Source: DATDAW01 sp036524675
Lineage (GTDB): Bacteria > Verrucomicrobiota > Verrucomicrobiia > Chthoniobacterales > DASVRZ01
Direction: 5' to 3'
Length of the DNA stretch: 42,204 nucleotides
NCBI GenBank assembly: GCA_036524675.1
Contig: DATDBU010000156.1
Location: forward strand, 1-42,204
Shown: piece after piece, positions 7,787-15,939 of the stretch
Position numbering within the stretch: position 1 is the first letter of the stretch
Layout: every line of letters starts with the position of its first letter
Program-made: the position numbers and the translations under genes
Notes under the pieces: generated by a model
The model's database searches: none
What the model was told of the DNA's origin: nothing
Seen by the model: the letters and a program-made list of their open reading frames with translations, nothing else

Positions 7787-8407
7787 TCAGGCAGCAGCAA
7801 GCTCGCGGGTCGCTGCGAGGGCTTCGCTCAATGCGGCGTCGCGGACAGCATCGTTGCTTTGGTTCACTGCGTAAATGAATTCCACCGTGGTGATACCGAG
7901 GAAGGCGAATAGGCCACGCAGATAGGGCTCCAGGAAGTTGAACGCGCCGAAGGGTGTCCCGGGACGAAGATCGCCGCCGCTCGTGACGAGAACAGTCACT
8001 TTGCGACCGCCGATGAGACCTTTGTAGCCAGTTTCATCGATAGCAAACGTCCGGCCAGGGCGGACGATCTGGTCGATCCAGAGCTTGAGCGAAGCCGGAA
8101 CGTTAAAATTGTAAACCGGCGTCGCGATCAGGATGTCGGCAGCTGCGATGAGTTCGTTGACGTACTCGTCGGAGATGGCGATGGCCCTTTTCGCCTGGGC
8201 CGAATGCTGGGCGGGAGGGGTAAAAGCGCCGGCGATCCAATCTTCGGTGACAACGGGCGGCGGTTGAACACCAAGATCGCGGCTTACGATGGCAGCCTCC
8301 GGGTGAAGCGCCTTCCACGCGGCAACATATTCGGCAGCGAGTTTACGGCTGCCCGACCGCTCGAAGCGCGGGCTGGCATTGAGGACGAGAAGTGTGGGTG
8401 TGCTCAT
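7787..8407 (-). CDS. azoR: FMN-dependent NADH-azoreductase
   Basis: This flavodoxin-fold quinone/azo reductase has 206 residues, the usual size of AzoR (AcpD). The N-terminus LLVLNASPRFERSGSRKLA binds the FMN phosphate. ATPVYNFNVPASLKLWIDQIVRPGRTF is the signature flavin-contact block, and VTSGGD the second flavin loop. Such enzymes reduce quinones and azo compounds with two electrons and protect against electrophile stress. It is divergent from a TetR regulator (8547-9134) across 139 bases with repeated elements, which suggests control by that regulator. Confidence 0.92.
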   Translation of the reverse strand: MSTPTLLVLNASPRFERSGSRKLAAEYVAAWKALHPEAAIVSRDLGVQPPPVVTEDWIAGAFTPPAQHSAQAKRAIAISDEYVNELIAAADILIATPVYNFNVPASLKLWIDQIVRPGRTFAIDETGYKGLIGGRKVTVLVTSGGDLRPGTPFGAFNFLEPYLRGLFAFLGITTVEFIYAVNQSNDAVRDAALSEALAATRELAAA

Positions 8408-8468
8408 GGATGTATTTTGGTTGGCCTAGCAATGCGGATTGGCGCCCGAATCTTGAGGCATTGATCGA

Positions 8469-8518
8469 ACAGCATTAGATGGCTAAACAACGAATGTCGT
8501 TAATACAGCACTAGACGG
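8469..8518. promoter_or_regulatory. Candidate operator between azoR and tetR
   Basis: ACAGCATTAGATGG (8469-8482) and ACAGCACTAGACGG (8505-8518) are direct repeats differing at two positions and 36 bases apart. Between them AACGA (8489-8493) and TCGTT (8497-8501) form a small dyad. The position between divergent azoR and a TetR gene fits an autoregulated operator, but binding is inferred only. Confidence 0.4.
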
Positions 8519-8546
8519 ATTGGCAGTCAACCCGTAAAATAAGGAC

Positions 8547-9134
8547 ATGAAACCCGCCACAGACATCGACCCGCGCATCAGGCGAACGCGGCGGATGCTG
8601 CATCAGGCATTTTTCGAATTGCTTGCGGAGAAGGACTTCGAAGCCATCACGGTCCAAGACATCACGGAGCGTTCGACGCTGAACCGGGCGACGTTTTACG
8701 ATCATTTCCCGGACAAATATGCGCTGCTCGACGACATTATTGGCGGCAGTTTTGGCCAGATTTTTGAAGAGCGGATGAAGGACAAAAGCAGCTCGTGTCC
8801 AGAAGGTATGAAACAGCTGCTTCTGGCCGTATGCGATTTCTTGGCAGGACACGTCTCACAGTGTCAGGAGCATCAACGGCAGTTTGCGCCGCTGGTGGAA
8901 GCGAGGATCAAAACGGTCGTGCGGGAATTTCTGCTCGTAGGTCTGCGGACTCAAGATCTCTCGGAAGCCGATGCCGAACTCCGCGCAGCAATCGCGAGTT
9001 GGGCGATATGCGGGGCGGCGATGGAGTGGAACCGTAAGAGAAGTATGCCGCCAGATGTACTTGCGGAATCAGTGCTCAGTTTGGTGGGATCGGCATTATG
9101 GGAAGGCGGCACGGCATACGACAAAAACGTGTAG
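8547..9134 (+). CDS. TetR-family transcriptional regulator
   Basis: The 195-residue protein has a classic TetR N-terminal helix-turn-helix: RIRRTRRMLHQAFFELL, then ITVQDITERSTLNRATFYDHFPDKYALLDDI at about residues 37-67. An all-helical ligand domain follows, containing a Cys-rich stretch around the second helix. Its neighbour is divergent azoR, so it probably represses azoR and itself and responds to a quinone, dye or electrophile; the ligand is not known. AAGGA lies close before the ATG. Confidence 0.9.
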   Translation: MKPATDIDPRIRRTRRMLHQAFFELLAEKDFEAITVQDITERSTLNRATFYDHFPDKYALLDDIIGGSFGQIFEERMKDKSSSCPEGMKQLLLAVCDFLAGHVSQCQEHQRQFAPLVEARIKTVVREFLLVGLRTQDLSEADAELRAAIASWAICGAAMEWNRKRSMPPDVLAESVLSLVGSALWEGGTAYDKNV

Positions 9135-9276
9135 TTCCGCCGATTGCCCAGGACGAAAGTAGAGCGTTTCTCGCGAACACCGGCGATCCTCCAACCGCGC
9201 TCCACGCGGATGGCGTGAAAACCGGAGCTTTGAAAAAAACCAAACCATTCAGCCGCTCTGCGACGTTTTACGTTTT

Positions 9277-10191
9277 GTGGCATTTCATTTGGAGCACGAT
9301 GAAAGCCTTCGCGGCGGGCTTCGGCGTATTCTTGTGGAACAAACAATACGGCTCGGCGAGGACATTGCCGGAACGGATAAGGATCGAAAAACAGCGATCC
9401 ACGAGGTAAGGAAGCGCTGCAAACGTGTTCGAGGTGTCCTCCGCTTGTTGCGACCGCATGCGGAAACGCTTTACCAGGAAGAAAATGTCGTATTCCGGGA
9501 AGTGGCGCGAAAGCTGTCGCCTTTTCGCGATGCCGATGCACGTTTGGAAGCTTTTGACGCCCTGCTCCAGCCTCCCGATTGCGATGGGCCCAGGTTTTCT
9601 TCAATTCGAGAGTTCCTGACTGATACTGCACAGAACGGCAATTCAACGAATGAATTTACCAGCCGAATCGCCACAATCGCCAAGGAGGCACAGGACGCAC
9701 AAAAGCGATTTAAGGCGATGGATTTTTGGGAAGGAGACGGTTTCGACCTCATCGAGCCCGGTCTGCGGAAGACCTACAAACGAGGCCAGCAGGCAATGAC
9801 GATGGCCTATCGCGGAGAACCGGAAAAGACTGCGTTTCACGAATGGCGCAAACGTGTGAAGGATCTGGGATATCAACTCCAGGTTTTGCGGGAGCTCTGG
9901 CCTCCGGTGCTCAAACGTCTACACAAAGAAGTTGACGACCTTGGACGTTTATTGGGTCAGGATCATGATATTACCGTGCTCCAACAGTCGGTGCAGGATC
10001 CGGTAAGCGGGCGCGTTTCAAAAGGCGACCTGTCAGCGTTTTTGGATTTCATCGGTAAACGAGCAGGCGAGCTTCGAGAACAGGCCCTGCCGATCGGCGA
10101 GCGCATTTACGCGGAGGAGTCGGAAGATTTTACAAAACGCATGCGTGCTTACTGGCATACCTGGCGCGAGGAAGGAGCCGTCGCGACATGA
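9277..10191 (+). CDS. CHAD-domain protein
   Basis: CHAD domains are helical, positively charged folds that bind inorganic polyphosphate. This 304-residue protein carries both halves of the repeat: AIHEVRKRCKRVRGVLRLLRP at about 40-60 and AFHEWRKRVKDLGYQLQVLREL at about 189-210, each with the conserved His and basic cluster. The start is a GTG at 9277 that opens the typical FHLEHDESLRGGLRRI segment. No fused CYTH (triphosphatase) domain is present. The stop overlaps the ATG of the next gene by four bases (10188-10191), so the two are translationally coupled. An in-frame ATG lies 33 bases inside but would remove conserved residues. Confidence 0.87.
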   Translation: MAFHLEHDESLRGGLRRILVEQTIRLGEDIAGTDKDRKTAIHEVRKRCKRVRGVLRLLRPHAETLYQEENVVFREVARKLSPFRDADARLEAFDALLQPPDCDGPRFSSIREFLTDTAQNGNSTNEFTSRIATIAKEAQDAQKRFKAMDFWEGDGFDLIEPGLRKTYKRGQQAMTMAYRGEPEKTAFHEWRKRVKDLGYQLQVLRELWPPVLKRLHKEVDDLGRLLGQDHDITVLQQSVQDPVSGRVSKGDLSAFLDFIGKRAGELREQALPIGERIYAEESEDFTKRMRAYWHTWREEGAVAT

Positions 10192-10946
10192 GCCTGCCGG
10201 GGAAACTAGTCGTCCTGAGCGGACCGTCGTGCGTTGGGAAGAGTCCGCTGATAAAAGCGATGGCGCAGTTTTATCCGGCGCTCTACGAAAGGTTCCAGCC
10301 GCTGGTGCTTTACAATTCGCGTCCGGCACGTCCCGGTGAGAAGGACAGCGAGGATTATCATTTCCGGCAACGCGAGGAAATCGACCGGCTCCAAAGTACG
10401 GAAAACTTTGTCGCGATGGATGTTCGCGGCGATTTGCAGGGCCTGGATTTGAAAGAATTGCGAGACATGCTGGAAAAGAGCGATGTGCTGTTCGAAGGGA
10501 ATCCATTCATCGGCACAGCGCTACTGACACATCCCAAACTCGAAAATATCGAGCGGCTCAGCATTTTCATTTCACCACTTGGCCGGGGAGAGCTCGAATT
10601 CCTCCGTCAACAACCCGGAGTCGATCTCCAATCGTTGGTCACCGATGTAATGCGGAGGAAGCTCCTCCGCCGGATGCAACGGCAAAAATCCATTCTGTCG
10701 GCGCGCGACCTCGAAGAAGCCGAACGGCGCGCCGGAAGCGCATTTCGGGAGCTTGGCATGGCGCATCGATTCCAAAACGTGATCGCGAACCACGACGGTG
10801 AAGACAGCGAAAACTGGAACGCCTTTTATTTTCCGTTGGGCGACGCCCGGAAGACTTTGCTCGCTGTGACAGCTCTGCTCGAGGGCAAATCCATTTCTGT
10901 CGAACCGTGGGGCGATTTCCTTTCGATAAAGGACAAAGCCGATTAG
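10188..10946 (+). CDS. Guanylate-kinase-like P-loop protein
   Basis: The 252-residue protein has a Walker A loop GPSCVGKSPL at residues 12-21 and the block NSRPARPGEKDSEDYHF, which matches the GMP-binding NxRxPRxGExDGxDY region of guanylate kinase. After that it departs from the family: the GMP-contact Glu of the true enzyme reads VAMDVRGD here and the LEID motif reads FEGN. The Ser/Thr after the P-loop GKS is Pro. A basic helix (MRRKLLRRMQRQK) could be the lid. It probably phosphorylates or binds a different substrate than GMP, or is regulatory. The overlap with the CHAD gene suggests a joint role, perhaps around polyphosphate. Not a clear gmk. Confidence 0.65.
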   Translation: MSLPGKLVVLSGPSCVGKSPLIKAMAQFYPALYERFQPLVLYNSRPARPGEKDSEDYHFRQREEIDRLQSTENFVAMDVRGDLQGLDLKELRDMLEKSDVLFEGNPFIGTALLTHPKLENIERLSIFISPLGRGELEFLRQQPGVDLQSLVTDVMRRKLLRRMQRQKSILSARDLEEAERRAGSAFRELGMAHRFQNVIANHDGEDSENWNAFYFPLGDARKTLLAVTALLEGKSISVEPWGDFLSIKDKAD

Positions 10947-11018
10947 CCCTTTCGCGGCCGCCAAGGTTCCCTGGGGACCGATCAAGGTGGACCGCAAGGG
11001 AATCTGGAGAGCGAACCG

Positions 11019-12050
11019 CTATTTTTCTTCGTCGAGCTTCGATTTAACCTGCACTTCGATTTCTTCGTAAAGCGCGGGGTCGCTTTTGAGAAGCTCCTTG
11101 GCAGCATCGCGGCCTTGAGCGAGCTGATTGCCCTTGTAGCTCATCCAGCTGCCACGCTTCTCAACGACCCCTTTTTCCAGTGCCAGATCGAGCAATGCAC
11201 CCGTCGAAGAAATGCCTTCGTTGTACATGATGTCGAACTCTGCTTCTCTGAATGGCGGCGCGACCTTATTCTTGACCACTTTGAGCTTGGTGCGGTTGCC
11301 GGTGACGGTGCCATCGCTCTGTTTGATGGCTCCGATACGTCGAATATCAACGCGAACACTGGAATAGAACTTGAGTGCCTTGCCTCCAGGTGTGGTCTCG
11401 GGGTTGCCAAACATCACACCAATCTTTTCCCGGATCTGATTAGTAAAAATGCACACTGTGTTCGCCTTGGAAATGAGGGCCGTCAATTTTCGCAATGCCG
11501 CGCTCATGAGCCGTGCTTGGGCGCCGACCGTGGTATCTCCGATTTCGCCTTCAAGCTCGGCTTTGGTAACCAGCGCTGCGACGGAATCGAGCACAATCAC
11601 GTCGAGAGCATTTGACCGAACCAACGTCTCACAAATCCGAAGCGCTTCTTCGCCGGAACTCGGCTGTGAAACGAGCAAATCGTCTAGATTAACTCCTAGT
11701 TTGCGCGCGTACCCCGGGTCTAGGGCGTGCTCGACATCAATGAACCCGGCCAATCCGCCGCGTTTCTGAGCCTGAGCGATGACCGTAAGCGTAAGAGTCG
11801 TTTTGCCTGACGATTCCGGTCCAAAAACTTCCACGACACGGCCCTTGGGAAATCCGCCGACGCCCAAGGCTCTATCGATGAGGATATTACCCGTTGGAAT
11901 CACTTCCACGGCCGCGACGTCGTCGTCGCCAAGACGCATGATCGCTCCTTCGCCGTAATCCTTTGCGATCTGCTGAATCGCAAGCTCGAGGTTTTTGTGG
12001 CGGAGGGCAGCGGCCTTGTCGATGGGAGGTTCCTCAGTTTTTGAAGCCAT
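11019..12050 (-). CDS. recA: Recombinase RecA
   Basis: RecA forms filaments on single-stranded DNA for homologous recombination and LexA cleavage. The 343-residue length is normal. The Walker A motif GPESSGKT is at 77-84; DVEHALDP, LDSVAALV and the L2-region block NQIREKIGVMFGNPETTPGG all match closely. The C-terminal tail is acidic (KLDEEK). It converges on the kinase-like gene at 10188-10946 across a 72-base spacer with only a weak hairpin, and follows sdhB on the same strand after 144 bases. No SOS box that I can recognise lies upstream, but the LexA motif of this phylum is not known to me. Confidence 0.97.
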   Translation of the reverse strand: MASKTEEPPIDKAAALRHKNLELAIQQIAKDYGEGAIMRLGDDDVAAVEVIPTGNILIDRALGVGGFPKGRVVEVFGPESSGKTTLTLTVIAQAQKRGGLAGFIDVEHALDPGYARKLGVNLDDLLVSQPSSGEEALRICETLVRSNALDVIVLDSVAALVTKAELEGEIGDTTVGAQARLMSAALRKLTALISKANTVCIFTNQIREKIGVMFGNPETTPGGKALKFYSSVRVDIRRIGAIKQSDGTVTGNRTKLKVVKNKVAPPFREAEFDIMYNEGISSTGALLDLALEKGVVEKRGSWMSYKGNQLAQGRDAAKELLKSDPALYEEIEVQVKSKLDEEK

Positions 12051-12194
12051 AACGATGAAATGGAGAATGCGGGATCACGCTATCAGCGGTTCTTGAAGGG
12101 CGCGAAGGATAATCACCGGCGGACGCCGAAAAAAATTGTGACAAGCCGTAGTTTTACGAGCCCAGTCAACTGGGGCAATCAGAGAACGTGCCTT

Positions 12195-12953
12195 CTACTC
12201 GACTCCCGTAACGACCGCAGTCGCGGATGCGACGGCGTAATCGAGATTCAACCTTGCAATCACACTCGCCGGGATGGCAGCAGGGCAAACCGCTTCACAC
12301 TCGTAGTGGTTGGTGCAATTTCCAAAACCTTCCGCATCCATCTGCTCGACCATCCCCAAAACACGGCGCTTGCGCTCAGGCTGGCCCTGTGGAAGCAGGC
12401 CAAGATGCGTGACTTTCGCACCGGCATAGAGCATGGCCGACGAGTTCGGACAGGCCGCGACACACGCGCCGCAGCCGATGCAGGCGGCAGCTTCCATTGC
12501 GAGGTCAGCAGCCTGCTTCCCAATCGGCAGGGAATTCGCATCCGGCGCAGAGCCGACACGAGCAGTAATGAATCCACCCGCCTGAGTGACCCGATCGAGC
12601 GATTCGCGGTCAACGATAAGGTCTTTGACCAAAGGAAAGGCACGGCCGCGGAACGGCTCGATGAAAATCGTGGCGCCATCCGTGAATTTCCGCATGTAAA
12701 CCTGGCAGGTCGTCCCCCGCTCAGGTCCGTGCGGAACGCCATCGATCACGAGCGAGCACATACCGCAAATACCTTCCCGGCAATCATGATCAAACGCGAT
12801 CGGCTCTTCGCCGCGCTCAGTGAGCCCTTCGTTGACGATGTCCAGCATTTCCAAAAACGAAGCGTCGGCGGGAATGTTCTTTGCTTCGTAATCGGCCAGT
12901 TTCCCGGTCGAGTTCGCGCTTTTTTGACGCCAGACTTTAAGGTGGAAATTCAT
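12195..12953 (-). CDS. sdhB: Succinate dehydrogenase iron-sulfur subunit
   Basis: The 252-residue subunit carries electrons from the flavin to the membrane quinone site. The 2Fe-2S ligands are in CREGICGMCSLVIDG and the downstream TTCQ. The 4Fe-4S and 3Fe-4S clusters are bound by CIGCGACVAACP and the later HYECEAVCP block with the isolated Cys. A longer open frame extends to 13118, but its N-terminal part is low-complexity sequence from a TTCTGCC-type repeat in the spacer; the ATG at 12953 starts MNFHLKVWRQ, the normal family start. It ends the sdhCAB operon, 71 bases after sdhA. Confidence 0.96.
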   Translation of the reverse strand: MNFHLKVWRQKSANSTGKLADYEAKNIPADASFLEMLDIVNEGLTERGEEPIAFDHDCREGICGMCSLVIDGVPHGPERGTTCQVYMRKFTDGATIFIEPFRGRAFPLVKDLIVDRESLDRVTQAGGFITARVGSAPDANSLPIGKQAADLAMEAAACIGCGACVAACPNSSAMLYAGAKVTHLGLLPQGQPERKRRVLGMVEQMDAEGFGNCTNHYECEAVCPAAIPASVIARLNLDYAVASATAVVTGVE

Positions 12954-12995
12954 GGAACAAGTTATCGATTGTCGGTTTTCCCTTTTTGGCGGCTC

Positions 12996-13020
12996 GTTCT
13001 GCCTTCTGTCTTCATCCTTT
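12996..13020. repeat. TTCTGCC-type intergenic repeat
   Basis: GTTCTGCCTTCTGTCTTCATCCTTT lies in the sdhA-sdhB spacer. Related TTCTGCC/GGCAGAA tracts occur at 21455-21479, 26111-26136 and 26221-26252, all in spacers. The tract explains the spurious N-terminal extension of sdhB. Confidence 0.4.
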
Positions 13021-13024
13021 GACT

Positions 13025-14941
13025 TTATTTGTAGCTTCTGGTCGCGAGGTGAACGTTTTCGAAAACGAGCGGCTCCTTGTTTAGAATCGGTTTGCTGACG
13101 TCTCCGCTGTATTCCCATGCGGAAACATATGCGTATTCCTCGTCGTTACGCAGGGCTTCGCCGTCCGGCGTCTGGTACTCGGTGCGAAAATGGCCGCCGC
13201 AGGACTCATTCCGCGTCAACGCGTCGATGCACATTAACTCGCCGAATTCGAGAAAGTCCGCCACGCGCCCCGCTCTTTCGAGAGATTGATTGAGCTCCTC
13301 GCCGCTACCCAGAACAGAAACATTCTGCCAAAATTCCTCACGCAACGCGGGAATCTTGCCAATGGCCTCGCGCAAGCCAGCATCGTCACGAGCCATACCG
13401 CATTTATCCCACAGCAGCAGACCAAGCTCACGATGAAACGAGTCAACAGTGCGTTTCCCGTTGATACTCAGCAACTTGCTTACACGTGACTTCACTTCTT
13501 CCTCGGCCTTCTTGAACTCGGGATGATCCACCGTCACTTTTTTGCCCGCGACGGAAGCCAGGTAGTTGCCGATCGTGTACGGCAGCACGAAATAGCCGTC
13601 TGCCAGGCCCTGCATCAGCGCGCTCGCCCCCAGCCGGTTTGCACCATGATCCGAGAAATTTGCCTCGCCCAGCACGTGCAGGCCAGGAATCGTGCTCATC
13701 AAGTTGTAATCCACCCACAACCCGCCCATGGTGTAATGGACGGCTGGAAAAATACGCATGGGCTGTTTGTATGCGTCCTCGCCCGTGATGTTTTCATACA
13801 TCTCGAAAAGATTACTGTAACGCTCCCGGACGACGGGTTCGCCCAAGCGCTTAATGGCATCGGCGAAATCGAGATAGACTCCAAGGCCTCCCGGACCGAC
13901 ACCCCGTCCGTCATCGCAGGCTTCCTTGGCGCTACGCGAAGAAATGTCGCGCGGTGCCAGATTTCCAAAGCTCGGATACTTGCGTTCGAGATAATAATCG
14001 CGGTCTTGCTCTGGAATGGACTGGGGCGGTTTTGCGCAGTCTTCTTTCCTTTTGGGAACCCAGACGCGTCCATCGTTGCGCAGCGACTCGGACATGAGCG
14101 TCAGCTTGCTCTGGTAATCGCCCGCGACCGGAATGCACGTCGGATGGATTTGCGTGTAACAGGGGTTGGCATAAAACGCCCCTTTTTTGTGTGCCCGCCA
14201 CGTTGCCGACGTGTTGCAGCCCTTGGCGTTGGTCGAAAGGTAAAAGACGTTTCCGTAACCGCCCGTCGCGAGAACGACTGTATCGCCGGCATGACTGCTG
14301 ATTTTGCCTGTGGAAAGGTCGCGCACCACGATACCTTTGGCGTGGCCGTCAACGACCACGAGCTCAAGCATTTCCGTCCGGTAAAACATTTCCACCGTAC
14401 CCAACGCGATTTGTTTCGAGAGCGACGAATAGGCGCCCAACAGGAGCTGCTGGCCCGTCTGGCCACGTGCGTAAAACGTTCGTGAAACCTGCGCGCCGCC
14501 AAAGGAACGGTTTGCCAACAATCCGCCGTATTCGCGAGCAAAAGGCACGCCGACCGCCGCACATTGGTCAATAATGGAGGCGCTAACCTCTGCGAGCCGA
14601 TACACATTCGCTTCCCTCGCACGAAAATCCCCGCCCTTGATGGTGTCGTAAAACAACCGGAAAACGCTGTCGCCATCGTTCTGATAATTCTTCGCAGCGT
14701 TGATGCCGCCCTGCGCCGCGATGCTGTGTGCGCGCCTCGGACTATCTTGATAGCAGAAACACTTCACCCTGTAGCCCATTTCCCCCAGCGTGGTCGCCGC
14801 AGACGCACCGGCCAGACCCGAACCCACAATGATAATCTCGTACTTACGGCGGTTGGCAGGGTTGACGAGCTTCGAATTGAACTTGTGTTTCTCCCACTTC
14901 TCGGCAAGCGGACCGGCTGGGATTTTGGAGTCGAGAGCCAT
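13025..14941 (-). CDS. sdhA: Succinate dehydrogenase flavoprotein subunit
   Basis: The 638-residue catalytic subunit oxidises succinate to fumarate. VGSGLAGASAATTLGEMGY is the FAD dinucleotide fold. HSIAAQGGINAAKNY contains the His that carries covalent FAD. The substrate and active-site blocks HPTCIPVAGDYQSKLTLMSE and the capping domain with the conserved HYTMGGLWVDY are all intact. Length and sequence favour the Bacillus/Bacteroidetes-type enzyme with one large anchor subunit over the E. coli type. Seven bases separate its ATG from the sdhC stop. No ribosome binding site is visible, so translation may be coupled to sdhC. Confidence 0.97.
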   Translation of the reverse strand: MALDSKIPAGPLAEKWEKHKFNSKLVNPANRRKYEIIIVGSGLAGASAATTLGEMGYRVKCFCYQDSPRRAHSIAAQGGINAAKNYQNDGDSVFRLFYDTIKGGDFRAREANVYRLAEVSASIIDQCAAVGVPFAREYGGLLANRSFGGAQVSRTFYARGQTGQQLLLGAYSSLSKQIALGTVEMFYRTEMLELVVVDGHAKGIVVRDLSTGKISSHAGDTVVLATGGYGNVFYLSTNAKGCNTSATWRAHKKGAFYANPCYTQIHPTCIPVAGDYQSKLTLMSESLRNDGRVWVPKRKEDCAKPPQSIPEQDRDYYLERKYPSFGNLAPRDISSRSAKEACDDGRGVGPGGLGVYLDFADAIKRLGEPVVRERYSNLFEMYENITGEDAYKQPMRIFPAVHYTMGGLWVDYNLMSTIPGLHVLGEANFSDHGANRLGASALMQGLADGYFVLPYTIGNYLASVAGKKVTVDHPEFKKAEEEVKSRVSKLLSINGKRTVDSFHRELGLLLWDKCGMARDDAGLREAIGKIPALREEFWQNVSVLGSGEELNQSLERAGRVADFLEFGELMCIDALTRNESCGGHFRTEYQTPDGEALRNDEEYAYVSAWEYSGDVSKPILNKEPLVFENVHLATRSYK

Positions 14942-14947
14942 GAGATT

Positions 14948-15697
14948 TTAGTGAGAGGCCGTAAACCAGGGAGGCAGCTTTTGGATTCCCGCAAGCACCG
15001 ACAACGGAATCGTCACGTATCCGATACCGATGATGACTGAAATGCCGCGCCCAAGATTTCGCCAAAGCGGATGGAGGCGATGCGTATTCAGACCGAGTGT
15101 TTGCAGTGTGCTCGCGATGCCATGATTCAGGTGCATCGCCAGGAGCGCCACACTGACGATATAAAAAAGGGAAATCACCGGCTGCTGGAATCCCAGAACC
15201 ATCATCGAATACACGTCATGGTGCCCCGACGGATCGTGCAAATTTCTATATTCCTGGTGCGTTGCCAAAAAGGTAAAATGCAGCAGGTGATAAATAACAA
15301 ACGCCAGCACGAGCAGCCCGCTGAAAATCATCGTCCGGGAAGCCAGCGTTGAGGCTTTCGTTTTTTTCACTGCATACTTATCGGGTCGCGCCTTGTTGTT
15401 GGCGATGACGAGCTGAACCGTCGTCACGATGTGCAAGACGAAAATAGCTAGCAGCCCAAAACGAATAATCCACAGCAGCGGTCCGAGTTCGCGGAGGTGA
15501 ACGCCGTAGTCATTGATCTGCTGTTTGTTGGGCAAAAAAAACTGCAGATTGCCAAGCATGTGCCCCACGACGAACGCCAGTAAACCGAGGCCAGTGAGCG
15601 CCACGATCCACTTTTTTCCAATCGAAGAGGTAAGAAATGAGCCGAGCGGCCCGGATTTTTTCACCGGTGCCGGGATGGAGGTGGAGGCCACGGACAT
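14948..15697 (-). CDS. sdhC: Succinate dehydrogenase cytochrome b558 subunit
   Basis: The 249-residue membrane anchor has five predicted membrane segments (about residues 27-50, 73-93, 121-145, 170-192 and 218-240). Histidines at the membrane faces (HMLGNLQFF, HIVTTVQL, HLLHFTFLATHQEY, HLNHGIASTLQTLG) fit a two-heme b-type anchor as in Bacillus. It anchors SdhA and SdhB and passes electrons to quinone. It is the first gene of sdhCAB; the promoter at 15707-15735 would start transcripts only about three bases before the ATG. Confidence 0.92.
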   Translation of the reverse strand: MSVASTSIPAPVKKSGPLGSFLTSSIGKKWIVALTGLGLLAFVVGHMLGNLQFFLPNKQQINDYGVHLRELGPLLWIIRFGLLAIFVLHIVTTVQLVIANNKARPDKYAVKKTKASTLASRTMIFSGLLVLAFVIYHLLHFTFLATHQEYRNLHDPSGHHDVYSMMVLGFQQPVISLFYIVSVALLAMHLNHGIASTLQTLGLNTHRLHPLWRNLGRGISVIIGIGYVTIPLSVLAGIQKLPPWFTASH

Positions 15698-15706
15698 GAT
15701 TTTCTG

Positions 15707-15735
15707 AAAATATTAATTTTTCTAATAGCAGTCAA
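15707..15735 (-). promoter_or_regulatory. Promoter of sdhCAB, near-leaderless
   Basis: On the minus strand TTGACT (15735-15730) and TATTTT (15712-15707) are 17 bases apart. The start of transcription would fall near 15700, only about three bases before the sdhC ATG (15697), and no ribosome binding site is present, so the mRNA is predicted to be leaderless or nearly so. Confidence 0.5.
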
Positions 15736-15939
15736 CTTTTCTCTGTTCCCGGCGGCGGCCAGAGGAGGCTTGTCAAGGTTATGACCACAAAGCGTTGGTT
15801 TGTCGCTAACAATTTATTCCCAAATTAGAGGCTCCATGGTAAAGACAGATTTTTGTAATGTTGACGTTTTCAACGAGCGGGGCGTACCTCAAACACCTTC
15901 TTTATGAGTCAGCGCGCTCTATTCCGTCTGGATTCTTGA

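Noticed and set aside
10188..10946. Canonical guanylate kinase (gmk)
   Set aside because: The GMP-contact Glu and the LEID-type motif are missing and the P-loop has Pro after Ser, so the label would overstate the evidence.
12954..13118. N-terminal extension of sdhB
   Set aside because: It is basic and low in complexity, derived from a TTCTGCC-type repeat in the spacer; MNFHLKVW is the family start.
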